Origin: UBA5796 sp040752455
GTDB lineage: Bacteria > Chloroflexota > Anaerolineae > Anaerolineales > Villigracilaceae
Assembly (NCBI GenBank): GCA_049324115.1
Contig: JBMOMN010000022.1
Location: forward strand, 33,736-97,735
Length of the DNA: 64,000 bases
Direction: 5' to 3'
Position numbers and translations under genes: made by a program. The notes under the pieces were generated by a model that was given only the letters and a program-made list of their open reading frames with translations, was not told where the DNA came from and ran no database searches. This document shows, in pieces, positions 42,435 to 50,555 of the stretch. Every line of letters starts with the position of its first letter. The first letter of the stretch is position 1.

Positions 42435-42462
42435 ATTATAGGCAAAAAGAGGAGTTTGTCAA
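42435..42462 (-). promoter_or_regulatory. trpS T-box operon promoter
   Basis: Perfect consensus boxes on the minus strand: TTGACA (42462-42457) and TATAAT (42440-42435) with a 16-base spacer. Transcription would start near 42428 and lead straight into the T-box. Confidence 0.85.
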
Positions 42463-42485
42463 GGTGAATATTTTTTACGGAGGCA

Positions 42486-42491
42486 GTATAA
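42486..42491 (+). promoter_or_regulatory. -10 box of HAD gene, probably leaderless
   Basis: TATAAT ends 8 bases before the ATG at 42500 and there is no GGAGG between them. A start 7-8 bases downstream would fall at the ATG. No clear -35 box is seen. Confidence 0.5.
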
Positions 42492-42499
42492 TACCCTCC

Positions 42500-42970
42500 A
42501 TGATCGAACTCACCATCCCTGGGAGAGGGACGCTGCGCCTCGAACACCTCGTCAGCGACGTGAACGGCACCCTGGCCGTGGACGGGCAACTGCTCGACGG
42601 CGTAGCCAAACGGATCGGCAGCCTGCGCGACCGCCTGCAAATCCACCTGCTGACTGCCGATACGCACGGGGGCCAGGCCGTGATAGACCAGCAGCTCAAC
42701 CTGACCGCCCAGCGCATGAAGCCGGGGGACGAGGCCGCCCAAAAAGCCGGTTACGTCCGGGGGCTGGGGGCGGAGTCGGTCGTCGCCATCGGGCAGGGGG
42801 CCAACGACGCCGAAATGCTCGAGGCCGCCGCCCTCGGCATCTGCGTCTCCTCCGCCGAAGGGATTGCCGTCGAAACCCTGCTGGCCGCCGACCTGCTCAT
42901 GCCCGACATCCAGAGCGCCCTCGACCTGTTCGACAAACCCCTGCGCCTGATCGCGAGTTTGCGCCGATGA
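42500..42970 (+). CDS. HAD-superfamily protein, soluble P-type-ATPase-like phosphatase
   Basis: 156 residues. HAD motif I is LVSDVNGTLAVDG (Asp nucleophile, DxNGT), motif II is HLLTADTHG, and motif III-IV is VVAIGQGANDAEMLEAA. This matches the small soluble homologues of the P-type ATPase phosphorylation domain (COG4087 type). The usual GDGxND is GQGAND here. Activity is presumably phosphatase; substrate unknown. It overlaps the following DUF389-like gene by 4 bases and is transcribed away from the trpS operon. Confidence 0.8.
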   Translation: MIELTIPGRGTLRLEHLVSDVNGTLAVDGQLLDGVAKRIGSLRDRLQIHLLTADTHGGQAVIDQQLNLTAQRMKPGDEAAQKAGYVRGLGAESVVAIGQGANDAEMLEAAALGICVSSAEGIAVETLLAADLLMPDIQSALDLFDKPLRLIASLRR

Positions 42971-44232
42971 ACACCTCCGAACCTGCTCCCCGCCCCGCCG
43001 ACCAATCGGCCCGCGCCCGCCGCCGTTCGGCCCGCCGCCGGATGCTGCCCAAGACGGCCGGCGAGCGCGCCGCCATGCTCGAAGCCCTGGCGCGCCGGGC
43101 TTATCCCTCGATTGAATATTTCATCTTTTCGTTGCTTTGCAGCGCCATCATCGGCGCGGCTTACCTGCTCGACGCCCCCGCCCTGGTGCTGCTGGGCGTG
43201 CTCTTCGCCCCGTTGATGACCCCCTGGATCGGTGTGACCCTCGCCACGGTGACCGGTTCGGCGTTGTTCTTCCTCCAGGCCGTTGGCAGCTTCCTGATTG
43301 GCGGGTTGCTGATCTTCCTGACCGGCACGCTTTCGGGATTCGCCGCCCGTTTGTGGCTGCCCATCCCGCTCAACCAGGCCCTGCTGCACAGCCGCCTGTG
43401 GTGGCCTGACCTGATTGTGCTGGCTGTGGGGGCGGTCGTGCTGGCCCTGTCCTTCGTGCGCTCGGAAGAAAAACCCTTCCTGCCCTCGGTCGTGCTGGCT
43501 TACGAACTGTACCTGCCGCTCGCCTCGGCCGGGTTCGGGCTGGGCAGCGGCGTGCCGGACCTGTTCCCCGACGGGCTGCTGGTCTTCGCCATCCATTTCG
43601 CCTGGGCGGCCCTGTTCGGCGTGCTGACGTTGGCGCTGATGGGCTTCCGCCCGGCCACTTTTGCGGGATTCACGCTGGGGACGACCCTCGTCCTGGCGGG
43701 GGTCGTGCTCCTGCTCGGACTAAGCGGCCTGGGCGCGGTCATCCAGACCCGTCTCGGGCTGATGCCGCCCACCGTCACCCCGACGAGTATCCCGCTCCCG
43801 ACGCGAACCCCCTCCCCGACGGAGACCCAGACCACCCTGTCCGGCTTGATCGCCAGCGACACTCAGGCCCCGACGATCACCTTGACGCCTACGCCCAGGC
43901 CGGGGACCTCCCCGCGCCCGTCGTCCACGCCGACGATCTTCGTCCCGCCCACCGCCACCGCGACCACGACCCTCACCCCCGAGCCGACGCCGGTCTATGC
44001 GCTGGTGGCGGCCAAAGGCTCGAATGGGGCCATCGTGCGCGCCCTGCCGGGCGGGGCGTACATCACCTCGCTTTTCAACGGGCACCTGGTGCAGGTCGTA
44101 CCGGGCGAGACCCAAATCTACCAGGGCGTGGTCTGGATCCACATCACCACCGTCACCGCTGACGGGAGGCCGATTGACGGCTGGATCTTGCAGACCGCCA
44201 TCGCCACCGCCACCCCCTCACCGGATTGGTAA
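42967..44232 (+). CDS. DUF389-like membrane protein with Thr/Pro stalk and SH3b domain
   Basis: 421 residues. About eight membrane helices occupy 45-265, with DUF389-like LLGVLFAPLMTPWIGVTLAT. A Thr/Pro/Ser-rich linker (about 275-345) exposes a C-terminal SH3b-like domain (about 348-415; VRALPGGAYITSLFNGHLVQ). SH3b domains often bind peptidoglycan. The N-terminus is very basic (RARRRSARRRMLPK). It is coupled to the HAD gene by ATGA overlap. Function is unknown; a membrane protein touching the wall is inferred. Confidence 0.75.
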   Translation: MNTSEPAPRPADQSARARRRSARRRMLPKTAGERAAMLEALARRAYPSIEYFIFSLLCSAIIGAAYLLDAPALVLLGVLFAPLMTPWIGVTLATVTGSALFFLQAVGSFLIGGLLIFLTGTLSGFAARLWLPIPLNQALLHSRLWWPDLIVLAVGAVVLALSFVRSEEKPFLPSVVLAYELYLPLASAGFGLGSGVPDLFPDGLLVFAIHFAWAALFGVLTLALMGFRPATFAGFTLGTTLVLAGVVLLLGLSGLGAVIQTRLGLMPPTVTPTSIPLPTRTPSPTETQTTLSGLIASDTQAPTITLTPTPRPGTSPRPSSTPTIFVPPTATATTTLTPEPTPVYALVAAKGSNGAIVRALPGGAYITSLFNGHLVQVVPGETQIYQGVVWIHITTVTADGRPIDGWILQTAIATATPSPDW

Positions 44233-44239
44233 AAGCCAG

Positions 44240-44356
44240 TGTCACTGCGAGGTACGAAGCAGTCTCCAGTTATACGGGAGAACGCCATCGAGTAGCTCTA
44301 TCTGCTGAACCGGGGATTGCTTCGGGCAAAGAACAAGTGCGCCCTCGCAATGACAA
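44240..44356. repeat. Palindromic intergenic repeat, GTCATTGCGAGG type
   Basis: CACTGCGAGGTACGAAGCAG on the left and GATTGCTTCGGGC with CCTCGCAATGAC on the right are inverted copies. Similar GTCATTGCGAGG-GAAGCAATC palindromes are widespread in bacterial genomes. No gene lies in this gap. Confidence 0.65.
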
Positions 44357-44379
44357 AATGATTTTCAGGAGTACCCTAA

Positions 44380-45840
44380 ATGCCCATTCACTTTGGCACT
44401 GACGGCTGGAGAGCCGTCATTTCAGATACGTTCACCTACGGCAACCTGCGCATGGTAGCCCAGGCCATCGCCGACGCGGTCGCCTCGGAGCACTGGGACA
44501 AGTCCGGTAACGGCGGCCCGGCCGCGGATCCGGGAAAGATCGTGGTCGGCTTCGACACCCGCTTCCTCTCCGACCGTTACGCGGGAGAAGTGGCCCGGGT
44601 CCTGGCGGCCAACGGGTTCACCGTCCTGCTGACCCAGGCCGACGCGCCGACCCCGGCCATCTCGTTCGCGGTCAAGCAGCAGGGGGCGATTGCGGGAGTA
44701 GTCATAACCGCCTCGCACAACGCCCCGCGCTATAACGGGGTCAAGCTCAAGGCCAGTTACGGCGGCTCGGCCCTGCCGGAGCAATGCCGGCGGGTGGAAG
44801 TGTACATCAACGACAACGAGAACCGCGCCCGCGGCCCAAACCTGATGGAGTTCCGAAAGGCGCGAGAGATGGGGTTGATCCAGAAATTCAACCCGCTGCC
44901 GGCCTACTTCGACCACCTGCGCACGCTGATCGAGGTGGATACCATCGCCGATAACCCGCAGCGCTTCGTGGTGGATTCGATGTACGGGTCGGGGCGGGGC
45001 GTGATCAAGGCCTTTTTGCAAGGGACCGGCTGCGAGGTGGCCGAGATCCGGGGCGAGATGAATCCCGGCTTCGGCGGCATCCACCCGGAGCCGATCGGCA
45101 GGTTCCTGGGCGCGCTGGCCGGGGCGATCAGCACCGGGATGGGCAGCTTCGGCCTGGCCACCGACGGCGACGCCGACCGGATCGGGGCGATGGACGAGCG
45201 CGGTAACTTCGTGGACCCGCACAAGATCATGGCCCTGGCGCTGAAGTACCTCGTCGAAACGCGCGGCTGGACCGGGTCCGTGGTACGCACCGTCTCGACG
45301 ACGAGGATGATTGACCGGCTGGCGAAACGGTACGGGCTGAAGCTGCACGAGACGCCGGTCGGGTTCAACCACATCGCCGACCTGATGATGGCCGAAGACG
45401 TGTTGATCGGCGGGGAGGAGTCGGGCGGGATTTCGTTCAAGGGGCATATCCCCGAAGGCGACGGCCCGATCATGGGGCTGCTGCTGGTGGAACTGGTGGC
45501 GGCTTCGGGCAAGTCGCTCTCGCGGCTGGTGGACGACCTGCTGGCCGACGTAGGCCCGGCGCATTACGAGCGCACCGACCTGCGCCTGAGCCGCCCGGTG
45601 GAGAAGTCGGAGATGGTGCGTTACCTGAACGATAACGCCCCGGCGGAGATCGGCGGCGAGAAGGTGGCCGAGATCAGCAACACCGACGGGGTGAAGTACA
45701 TCATGGGCGACGACTCGTGGCTGCTGATCCGCCCTTCGGGGACGGAGCCGGTGCTGCGGGTCTACGCCGAGGGCCGCAGCCCGGAGATGGTGAAGGCGCT
45801 GCTGGGTTACGGGGAGAAGGTGGCCGAGAGGGTGGTGTGA
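44380..45840 (+). CDS. Phosphoglucomutase/phosphomannomutase family protein
   Basis: 486 residues of the alpha-D-phosphohexomutase family with all four signature loops. These are the phosphoserine loop VVITASHNAPRYNG (Ser112), the metal loop LATDGDADRIGAMDE, the sugar-binding loop GGEESGGISFKGHI and the phosphate-binding loop LIRPSGTEPVLRVYAEG. It interconverts hexose 1- and 6-phosphates; whether glucose, mannose or glucosamine is preferred is not clear. AGGAG precedes the ATG. It stands alone. Confidence 0.9.
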   Translation: MPIHFGTDGWRAVISDTFTYGNLRMVAQAIADAVASEHWDKSGNGGPAADPGKIVVGFDTRFLSDRYAGEVARVLAANGFTVLLTQADAPTPAISFAVKQQGAIAGVVITASHNAPRYNGVKLKASYGGSALPEQCRRVEVYINDNENRARGPNLMEFRKAREMGLIQKFNPLPAYFDHLRTLIEVDTIADNPQRFVVDSMYGSGRGVIKAFLQGTGCEVAEIRGEMNPGFGGIHPEPIGRFLGALAGAISTGMGSFGLATDGDADRIGAMDERGNFVDPHKIMALALKYLVETRGWTGSVVRTVSTTRMIDRLAKRYGLKLHETPVGFNHIADLMMAEDVLIGGEESGGISFKGHIPEGDGPIMGLLLVELVAASGKSLSRLVDDLLADVGPAHYERTDLRLSRPVEKSEMVRYLNDNAPAEIGGEKVAEISNTDGVKYIMGDDSWLLIRPSGTEPVLRVYAEGRSPEMVKALLGYGEKVAERVV

Positions 45841-45917
45841 GGCAGCGGATGAGGCAACGGATTGGGAAGCGGATGAGCGGATGGGGCAACGGATTTGGGA
45901 AGCGGATAAACGGATGG
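45841..45917. repeat. Tandem CGGATGAGCGGATGGGGCAA repeats
   Basis: Two and a half degenerate copies of a unit of about 33 bases (GCGGATGAGGCAACGGATTG, GGGAA) follow the mutase stop. No reading frame is likely. A CCCTTCGACTTTGCTCAGGG-type repeat follows near 45944. Confidence 0.5.
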
Positions 45918-46067
45918 GGGAGTGTAGCGTGATGCGTGGAGCGTCCCTTCGACTTTGCTCAGGGCAAGGTTACGGGGTGTCTCTGCGCGCATACAGATGG
46001 TGGGCAGCAGCGCCACGGGACTATTGGGGTAAAATCATGGAAAATCATTTCGCAAAGGTTTTCATTA

Positions 46068-46721
46068 ATGCTCAAACTCACCGTTGAGATTTTACGCAAA
46101 GAAGCGGCAGTTTTTTCGGCCGCGGAATCACGCCATGCCGAAAAATCGTTATTTGGCGTCACAGATGGCAAAGCCGTCGGGACTTACCTTGAGCATAAAT
46201 TCAAGGCATATTTGCGTGAAAAATACGATTTCGAAGCAGGCAGCTCAGCCAGCGGCATAGACTTTCCAGGCTTGCTGGTTGACATGAAAGTTACGAGCAT
46301 TAATCAGCCCCAATCGTCCTGCCCGTTCAAATCTGCCCGGCAGAAAATCTATGGCCTGGGTTACTCGCTGCTGGTGTTCGTTTACGAAAAAGGGGACGAC
46401 CCCACCACAGAAACATCGTCGTTGAAAATCCTGCACACAATTTTCATCAACGCCGACAGGACCGCCGATTTCCAGATGACGAAGGGCATCCTTCAGATAT
46501 TGGCAAATGAAGGGAATCGGGATGACCTCGTTGCTTTCATGTTTGACAGGAATTTGCCGGTAGACGAGACTGGAGCGAACAAACTGGCAGAAGAAATCAT
46601 CAGCAACCCGCCCCAACAAGGTTTCCTGACTATTTCCAATGCTTTACAGTGGCGGCTGCAATACAGCCGGGTCATTGAACAAGCAGGACAAATTGAAGGC
46701 ATTTACAGAGTAGACGAATGA
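46068..46721 (+). CDS. Type II restriction endonuclease, PD-(D/E)XK fold
   Basis: 217 residues. A candidate nuclease core is SASGIDFPGLLVDMKVTS, giving Asp65, Asp72 and Lys74 in the D-x6-DxK pattern. KAVGTYLEHKFKAYLREKYD lies just upstream. The protein resembles no enzyme I can name, so specificity is unknown. The evidence for function is the core plus the 4-base overlap with an adenine methyltransferase gene downstream. The ATG at 46068 has AAAGG upstream; the longer frame enters repeats. Base composition is clearly lower in GC than neighbours, as for many mobile restriction systems. Confidence 0.75.
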   Translation: MLKLTVEILRKEAAVFSAAESRHAEKSLFGVTDGKAVGTYLEHKFKAYLREKYDFEAGSSASGIDFPGLLVDMKVTSINQPQSSCPFKSARQKIYGLGYSLLVFVYEKGDDPTTETSSLKILHTIFINADRTADFQMTKGILQILANEGNRDDLVAFMFDRNLPVDETGANKLAEEIISNPPQQGFLTISNALQWRLQYSRVIEQAGQIEGIYRVDE

Positions 46722-48169
46722 CCAACACCCTAAGACAGGCGCAGATAGAATACGGAGATTTTCAAACCCCCTTTGAATTGGCAGAACGGGTCTGTGAAAA
46801 ACTGGTTGAATTAGATGTATCCCCGGCAACCATCATCGAACCGACCTGCGGCGTCGGCGCTTTCATCGAAGCATCCGCCACCAGCTTTCCTTCTGTCAAA
46901 AAAATCATTGGGGTCGAAATCAATCAAGGCTATCTCGACGAATTAAAGAGCCGAAAAAAGCGATTCGTTGAAAGCGAGCGCATCAGTTTATTGCAGGGTG
47001 ATTTTTTCGACTTCAATTGGAAAAGCTTGTTCGATACTGAAGGGCCGGTATTGGTTGTCGGTAACTTTCCATGGGTTACCAACTCCCAGCAGGGCGCGAT
47101 TGGCGGAGCAAACCTTCCCGTAAAAATCAACTTTCAAAACCGGAACGGCCTTGACGCCATAACAGGGAAGAGCAATTTTGACATTTCAGAGTGGATGCTC
47201 ATTCAAGTGGCAAACTGGCTGAGAAATCGTCACGGCTACCTGGCAATGTTGGTCAAAACCTCTGTAGCCCGAAAGTTCCTTAATCATCTCCACTCAGAAA
47301 AGATAGGCATTTTGCGTTCTGCAATATACAGCATTGATGCCAAACGATATTTTGATGTTTCTGTTGAAGCCTGTTTGTTGTTTTGCGAGTTCGATGCTCT
47401 ATCTCACAACTACGATTATGATATTTACGAGGGCCTTGACAGCGTAAAAAGCCAGCGGGTTGGGCATCGGAATGGCATAACGGTTCGGGACCTGGATACG
47501 TTTGAACGACTAAGCAAATATTACGGGCAAAGCAAAACAAAGTGGCGTTCCGGGATCAAACACGATTGTTCAGATGTAATGGAATTTCAAAAAGTCGGTG
47601 AAGATTACATTAATGGATTGGGTGAAATTGTAGAAATCGAGTCTCTATATCTTTACCCATTGCTCAAAGGTTCAGATGTCGCCAATAATCGTGTTGACAG
47701 GACAAACCGTTTAGTCCTGGTTACTCAAAAAGCCGTTGGAGAGCCAACCAGCCTGATTAAAAAACTTGCTCCAAAGACCTGGGCCTATTTGGAAGCCCAT
47801 GCTGAACATCTGGATAAACGGAAAAGCAGGATTTATCAAGATAACCCTCGTTTCTCGATATTCGGTGTAGGCCCTTATACATTTGCTCCGTACAAAATAG
47901 CAATCTGTGGTCTTTACAAAAAACTGGATTTTCGTTTGGTCCATCAGATCGAAGGACAACCAGTGGTGTTTGATGATACAGTCTATTATCTGAGTTTCAA
48001 GACCGAGCAAGAAGCAAACAAAATTTTCAGCATTTTGTCTTCATCATTGGTCAGGGATTTTTACTCTGCTCTGATTTTTTGGGACGAAAAACGCCCGATA
48101 AAGAGCAGTGTGCTGAACAGCCTGGATTTGCAACAATTCGAAAGCACCCAGGTACTCAGGTTGTTTTAG
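46718..48169 (+). CDS. Type II N6-adenine DNA methyltransferase
   Basis: 483 residues. Motif I is IIEPTCGVGAFIEAS, the acidic loop is IIGVEIN, motif IV is VVGNFPWVTNS (NFPW for the usual NPPY), and the C-terminal half is probably the target-recognition region. The layout suggests a class I adenine-specific enzyme. It overlaps the endonuclease gene by 4 bases, giving an R-then-M pair. AT-rich codon use is shared by both genes. Modification should protect the site cut by the partner. Confidence 0.88.
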   Translation: MTNTLRQAQIEYGDFQTPFELAERVCEKLVELDVSPATIIEPTCGVGAFIEASATSFPSVKKIIGVEINQGYLDELKSRKKRFVESERISLLQGDFFDFNWKSLFDTEGPVLVVGNFPWVTNSQQGAIGGANLPVKINFQNRNGLDAITGKSNFDISEWMLIQVANWLRNRHGYLAMLVKTSVARKFLNHLHSEKIGILRSAIYSIDAKRYFDVSVEACLLFCEFDALSHNYDYDIYEGLDSVKSQRVGHRNGITVRDLDTFERLSKYYGQSKTKWRSGIKHDCSDVMEFQKVGEDYINGLGEIVEIESLYLYPLLKGSDVANNRVDRTNRLVLVTQKAVGEPTSLIKKLAPKTWAYLEAHAEHLDKRKSRIYQDNPRFSIFGVGPYTFAPYKIAICGLYKKLDFRLVHQIEGQPVVFDDTVYYLSFKTEQEANKIFSILSSSLVRDFYSALIFWDEKRPIKSSVLNSLDLQQFESTQVLRLF

Positions 48170-48224
48170 CTGTTGCGAGTCAAGGGGTGGTTGATCCAAC
48201 GTAATGTGCCCTTATAAGGATTTC

Positions 48225-48776
48225 ATGATGAGAAAATTCTCCGTTTTCCTGTTGCTCGTCTCTCTCGTTTATTCCGTCTCCGCCTGCGGGTTGGGGACGA
48301 AGACCCATAGCTCCGAAGCGCTGGATGTCTCGTTCGAGTATCCTTTCGGCTGGTCCATCCTGGAGCGGCAGAAATACTCGACCATCGGGCTTGCCACCCA
48401 CACCGAGCTGACCGCCAAGTCGGCCCAGAGCGCTTCGGCTTTTCCCGAACTGTTCGTCAAGGGAAAGGCCATCGCCCTCACCCTCTTCATCACCGGCCAG
48501 GTGCTGACGCTGGATGAGTACGAGGCCCAATATCCCGCGTTGTCGAAGGATGCGTTGGAATACGTCCAGATCGGCGATTACTACGCCGAATATTACGAAA
48601 CGACCGAAGAGTTGACCTACGACGGGCCGCAAACGGTCATCGTGACGCTCTACACCTTCCAGGGTCCGGGCGGGAGGTTGATGAGTCTCCGGGTGGCGGC
48701 CCACAGTTCGCAGAATGAAAAAGCCCAAAAGATCGCCCGGCAGGTGATCGAGTCGCTGAAATCCTTTGGTCAGTGA
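48225..48776 (+). CDS. Lipoprotein of unknown function
   Basis: 183 residues. MMRKFSVFLLLVSLVYSVSA ends in a lipobox (VSAC), so it should be lipid-anchored outside the membrane. The mature part starts SSEALDVSFEYPFGWSILER, a pattern like PsbP/DUF1795-type beta proteins. AAGGA lies upstream. It stands alone after the restriction system and converges on the minus-strand operon. Confidence 0.75.
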   Translation: MMRKFSVFLLLVSLVYSVSACGLGTKTHSSEALDVSFEYPFGWSILERQKYSTIGLATHTELTAKSAQSASAFPELFVKGKAIALTLFITGQVLTLDEYEAQYPALSKDALEYVQIGDYYAEYYETTEELTYDGPQTVIVTLYTFQGPGGRLMSLRVAAHSSQNEKAQKIARQVIESLKSFGQ

Positions 48777-48801
48777 TCGCGGCTTCCATCTTTTTTGAAG
48801 C

Positions 48802-48874
48802 GTAACGCGGAATTCTTGCCCTGAGCCTGTCGAAGGGTATTCCGCAACCGAAGGCGATATGAACATCGCTCTAC
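48802..48874. repeat. Degenerate two-hairpin module with nested CCCTGAGCCTGTCGAAGGG
   Basis: GTAAC then GCGGAATTC and ATTCCGC form a hairpin interrupted by CCCTGAGCCTGTCGAAGGG, a widespread type of repeat. Hairpin 2 is GCGAT-ATGAAC-ATCGC followed by TCTAC. The outer stem is imperfect. Confidence 0.5.
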
Positions 48875-48878
48875 AACA

Positions 48879-48903
48879 AAAGCCCCTGCATGGCAGGGGC
48901 TTT
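48879..48903. terminator. Bidirectional terminator
   Basis: AAAGCCCCTGC and GCAGGGGCTTT form a perfect 11-bp stem around ATG. It lies between the convergent lipoprotein and minus-strand operon ends. Confidence 0.8.
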
Positions 48904-48922
48904 GCATTGGGAGAAACGATGG

Positions 48923-49459
48923 CTACCGGGCAGACGGGGCAGCCCGCATCCGCCGGGCGAGCAGGATGACGACCACGAAAGCTACAGCCATCACGGCCAG
49001 ACCCGGCAGGCCGATGTCGTCGGCGATGCCGGTGGGGGCCAGGGCGGTGGAGGTCGGGATGATCGTCAACTGGGCTTTGGCCGCATCTGTCAGCGCGGCG
49101 GCGATCGTAGCGGTCGCGTCGGGGGTGTTGGTCTCTTGGACCACGACCGGGGTCGGGCTGGGGACGAGGGTCTCGGTCGGCGAGGCGGTGGGCAAGGAGG
49201 TCGGCGTGTAAGCCAGGACGACGGCCGTTCCGGTCAGGCCGGCCTCGACAGTGGCGTTGCTTGCCCGGGTGGTCGCTTCCACTGAAGCACGCTGCTCGTT
49301 CATCCTTGGGGCCACAAGGAAGACGTATCCCGCGATACAGGCCAGTGAAAGTAAAACCAACAGGGCCATGCCGCCCATGGCGAAGATGAACGTGCGGTTA
49401 TTCCCGGATTCTTCGGGGGCAGGTTCTTCTTCGAAGGTGCTTTCTTCAGGCTCTAGCAT
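48923..49459 (-). CDS. Two-helix exported protein with Thr/Pro spacer
   Basis: 178 residues. An acidic N-terminus (LEPEESTFEEEPAPEESG) precedes a membrane helix (about 25-48). A Thr/Ser/Pro-rich extracellular stretch follows (about 60-140), then DDIGLPGLAVMAVAFVVVIL and a basic RRMRAAPSAR tail. The tail (GLPG, helix, arginines) looks like a membrane anchor. GAGGAG precedes the ATG. It follows the long minus-strand operon after 39 bases and may be its last gene. Confidence 0.7.
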   Translation of the reverse strand: MLEPEESTFEEEPAPEESGNNRTFIFAMGGMALLVLLSLACIAGYVFLVAPRMNEQRASVEATTRASNATVEAGLTGTAVVLAYTPTSLPTASPTETLVPSPTPVVVQETNTPDATATIAAALTDAAKAQLTIIPTSTALAPTGIADDIGLPGLAVMAVAFVVVILLARRMRAAPSAR

Positions 49460-49498
49460 AAGTGACTCTCCTCGCTCGGTCGAATAAAGACGGTTGTA

Positions 49499-50554
49499 TT
49501 ATCCCACAACTTCCAGATTTGCCAAAGGCACGAGCGCCTGCTCCCCGTTCTCCAGGCGGACGTCCGCCGCAGGGACGCGCAGGCCGCTATCCACCTGGAC
49601 CATGCCCTTGCGCAGGCTGAGGATGGTCGCCAGGCTGCCCACGTGCGGGGCGCGGCGCAGCAAAACCTGCTGTCCGGGGGCAAAGGCCACCAGGTCTTCG
49701 GGTTCGGGCGTATCCTGTGAGACCGGCAGGGGGATGAAAACCTCGGGACGCGTCCCGGCGTAGCGGTCGAAACCTTCGGCCAGCAGCGTGGCTTCGCGCT
49801 TGGCGTTGGTGGTGAGCAGCTTGAACGCGGCCGGGTTCATTGCCTGAGCGCCGATCCCGTCTGTGACCACGATCGGGTAACGCATCTGGACCGCCAGCGG
49901 CAGGATGGACGGGCTGAGGCTCGACAAGACCAGCCCGCGCAACGGCAGTTCGGCGGCTGCCTTGAGCGCCTCGGCCTCCCGGCAATGGCCGCCCAGGATG
50001 ATCGAACCGCGCAGGCTCACGTCCAGTTTGGCGGCGGTCAGCACGTCGTCGGGCTTCTCCATCAGCGAGAGCATCACCCCCGTATCCATCCGCCCGTTGC
50101 CCCACACGCCCTGCACCAGCGCGCCGCGGGCCTGGATCATCACCCCGCGGCCCTCGAAAATCTCGATCACCGTGCCGGGCAGCCCGGCCTTCAACTCCTG
50201 GTTGACGAGGTTGACTTCCAGCATCACCTGTCCGCCGCCGACGGCCACCACGCGCCCGTCACGCGGCACGCGTACCACCCGCGGGAACAGCCCCTTGCCT
50301 TCGGCGATCACGCTCCCCTGGGTCAGCCGGTCGCCGACTTTGCACTCGATCAATTTATCTGCCGCCGCGGCCGGAATGCCGAGGCTGGCCGCCACGTCCA
50401 GCAGGGCGTGTTCGCGGGCGAAGGTGGCTTCGGCAATCACGTCCCCGGCGGCCACCGTCTGGCCGGGATGGGCGATCACCCGTCCGGGGACAGCCAGGCG
50501 GCGTTCGCGGCGGATGTTGACCAGCGGCAGGATGTGGATCACAGGCGCTTGCAT
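49499..50554 (-). CDS. Barrel-sandwich/KOW-domain protein coupled to MutL-like gene
   Basis: 351 residues, function unknown. The first 150 or so hold two barrel-sandwich-hybrid-like segments (AVPGRVIAHPGQTVAAGDVI; GSVIAEGKGLFPRVVRVPRD). A middle domain has SLRGSIILGGHCREAEALKA and YPIVVTDGIGAQAMNP. The end is a KOW-like beta module (LLRRAPHVGSLATIL). There is no lipoylation or biotinylation lysine motif. The ATG at 50554 has GGGAGG 6 bases upstream and is 1 base after the MutL-like stop, so the two are tightly coupled. It is soluble. Confidence 0.75.
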   Translation of the reverse strand: MQAPVIHILPLVNIRRERRLAVPGRVIAHPGQTVAAGDVIAEATFAREHALLDVAASLGIPAAAADKLIECKVGDRLTQGSVIAEGKGLFPRVVRVPRDGRVVAVGGGQVMLEVNLVNQELKAGLPGTVIEIFEGRGVMIQARGALVQGVWGNGRMDTGVMLSLMEKPDDVLTAAKLDVSLRGSIILGGHCREAEALKAAAELPLRGLVLSSLSPSILPLAVQMRYPIVVTDGIGAQAMNPAAFKLLTTNAKREATLLAEGFDRYAGTRPEVFIPLPVSQDTPEPEDLVAFAPGQQVLLRRAPHVGSLATILSLRKGMVQVDSGLRVPAADVRLENGEQALVPLANLEVVG

Positions 50555-50555
50555 G

